This document shows positions 5,403 to 6,187 of a stretch of DNA of 6,187 bases, in pieces. The position numbers and the translations under genes were made by a program. Positions within the stretch are counted from its first letter, which is position 1, and each line of letters begins with the position of its first letter. The stretch comes from Verrucomicrobiota bacterium (lineage in GTDB: Bacteria; Verrucomicrobiota; Verrucomicrobiia; Opitutales; Opitutaceae), in contig JAEWIY010000081.1 in the NCBI GenBank assembly GCA_023386835.1, forward strand, positions 1 to 6,187, read 5' to 3'. The notes under the pieces are model-generated. The model worked only from the letters and a program-made list of their open reading frames with translations, did not search any database and had not been told where the DNA came from.

Positions 5403-6187
5403 ACCTGCCACGTCACCGGCTCCGCTGACGCTGCACTGGTCCGGCCTGACCGATCGCGGTCGCTTCCGGAAGAACAACGAGGACGCGTTTCTCGCGCTCG
5501 CGTTCAACGGTCACGAAGTGACCTACCTCGGAAAGACGGGCGACGCTTCGCTGGGGCCGCAGGATTTCGTTTTCGCCGTGAGCGACGGCATGGGTGGGGC
5601 CGCCGCCGGTGAGTTCGCGAGCAAGATCGCGGTGGAGAAAATCACCCGCTTGCTGCCCCGCAGCTTCCGCACCTCCGCTGCCGGCATCTCCACGGGCTTT
5701 GCGGACATCCTGGAGGAACTCTTCGGCAACATTCACAAGGCGCTCATCTTTCTCGGCAGCAGTTACGAGGAGTGTGCCGGCATGGGAGCGACCCTCAGCC
5801 TCGCCTGGTTCACCCCAGGCTGGATGTATTTCGGGCACGTTGGGGACAGCCGGATCTATTATCTTCCCAAAGCCGGAGCCATGACCCAGATCACGCACGA
5901 TCACAGCCATGTCGGCTGGTTGCGGCGGAACGGCCGGATCAACGAACGCGAGCACCGCATGCACCCCGGCCGCAACTCTCTCCAGCAGGCGTTGGGCGCC
6001 GGACATCAGTCGGTTGATCCACAAGTCGGCGCGGTGGGCTGCGAACCTGGCGACCGCTTCCTGCTCTGCACCGACGGGTTGATCGAGGGGCTCTGGGACC
6101 GACGGCTGGAGGAGATGATTCGCACACATCCGGTGAGTGAGGTGGCGCGCCTGCTCGTCCAGGAGTCGGTCGCCGCCTGCGGTCGCG
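5392..6187 (+). CDS. PP2C-family Ser/Thr protein phosphatase, C-terminus cut by the window edge
   Basis: 265 residues are visible with no stop before the window end. PP2C (PPM) phosphatases remove phosphate from Ser/Thr using two metal ions. Motifs appear in the family order: D21-R-G-R-x-R-K-N-N-E-D (21-31), FAVSDGMGGAAAGEFAS (61-77, metal ligand D65), GATLSLAWF (132-140), FGHVGDSRIYYL (147-158, D152), ITHDHSHVGWL (167-177), HPGRNSLQQALGAG (191-204) and DRFLLCTDGL (221-230, D228). Only the final GxxDN motif is missing; from the spacing it should lie immediately past the window edge, so this is a boundary effect. There is no signal peptide, so the protein is probably cytoplasmic. An insertion of about 20 residues sits between the NED motif and FAVSDGMGG. 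ATG 5392 overlaps the kinase-like gene by 11 bases, implying coupled translation and a likely shared target. A GAACCTGCC stretch after the start offers no ribosome site. Confidence 0.94.
   Translation, partial: MPPEPATSPAPLTLHWSGLTDRGRFRKNNEDAFLALAFNGHEVTYLGKTGDASLGPQDFVFAVSDGMGGAAAGEFASKIAVEKITRLLPRSFRTSAAGISTGFADILEELFGNIHKALIFLGSSYEECAGMGATLSLAWFTPGWMYFGHVGDSRIYYLPKAGAMTQITHDHSHVGWLRRNGRINEREHRMHPGRNSLQQALGAGHQSVDPQVGAVGCEPGDRFLLCTDGLIEGLWDRRLEEMIRTHPVSEVARLLVQESVAACGR

Noticed and set aside
5413..6129. Minus-strand 238-codon frame opposite the PP2C gene
   Set aside because: The plus strand encodes all the PP2C motifs in order; the antisense frame shows no domain.

Overview
The window is a GC-rich bacterial chromosome segment with tightly packed genes and almost no recognisable Shine-Dalgarno sequences. 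The most likely source is a member of the Verrucomicrobiota, near Opitutaceae. This is inferred from three things: an acetolactate synthase with plant-like sequence blocks, a eukaryote-type (GSII) glutamine synthetase, and the general gene style. It was not tested by any search, and nothing in the window suggests a mobile element, prophage or CRISPR array.

Left part (1-1731, + strand): the C-terminal part, or possibly all, of an unrecognised helical and basic protein. It is followed after one base by a two-transmembrane sensor histidine kinase with an intact ATPase domain and an unusual H-box. No response regulator is visible. Middle (1738-3605, + strand): a 27-codon mini-ORF rich in Leu/Ile/Val codons starts seven bases after the kinase stop codon. 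It ends in an ATGA overlap with the probable start of ilvB, the acetolactate synthase large subunit. No small subunit (ilvN) follows. A strong hairpin flanked by A and T tracts then serves as a shared terminator for ilvB and the convergent glutamine synthetase gene.

Right part (3719-6187): glnII (- strand) is preceded by a very good sigma-54 (RpoN) promoter, TGGCATATCAGTTGCT, with the GG-N10-GC spacing. This fits nitrogen-responsive control of glutamine synthesis. The divergent spacer also holds a 16-bp inverted repeat and four ATCGG/CCGAT half-sites. On the other side of the spacer, on the + strand, lies a 141-residue minimal protein-kinase-fold protein that keeps Lys, Glu, HxDxxxxN and DFE motifs. 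It overlaps by 11 bp a PP2C-family Ser/Thr phosphatase that runs off the window end. The two look like a co-translated kinase/phosphatase pair.

Functionally the window combines branched-chain amino acid synthesis, ammonium assimilation and two signalling modules (two-component kinase and Ser/Thr phosphorylation). Whether the signalling genes control the metabolic ones is not shown by the sequence. The points most worth checking are the ilvB leader ORF, the sigma-54 promoter with its nearby inverted repeat, and the small kinase/PP2C pair.
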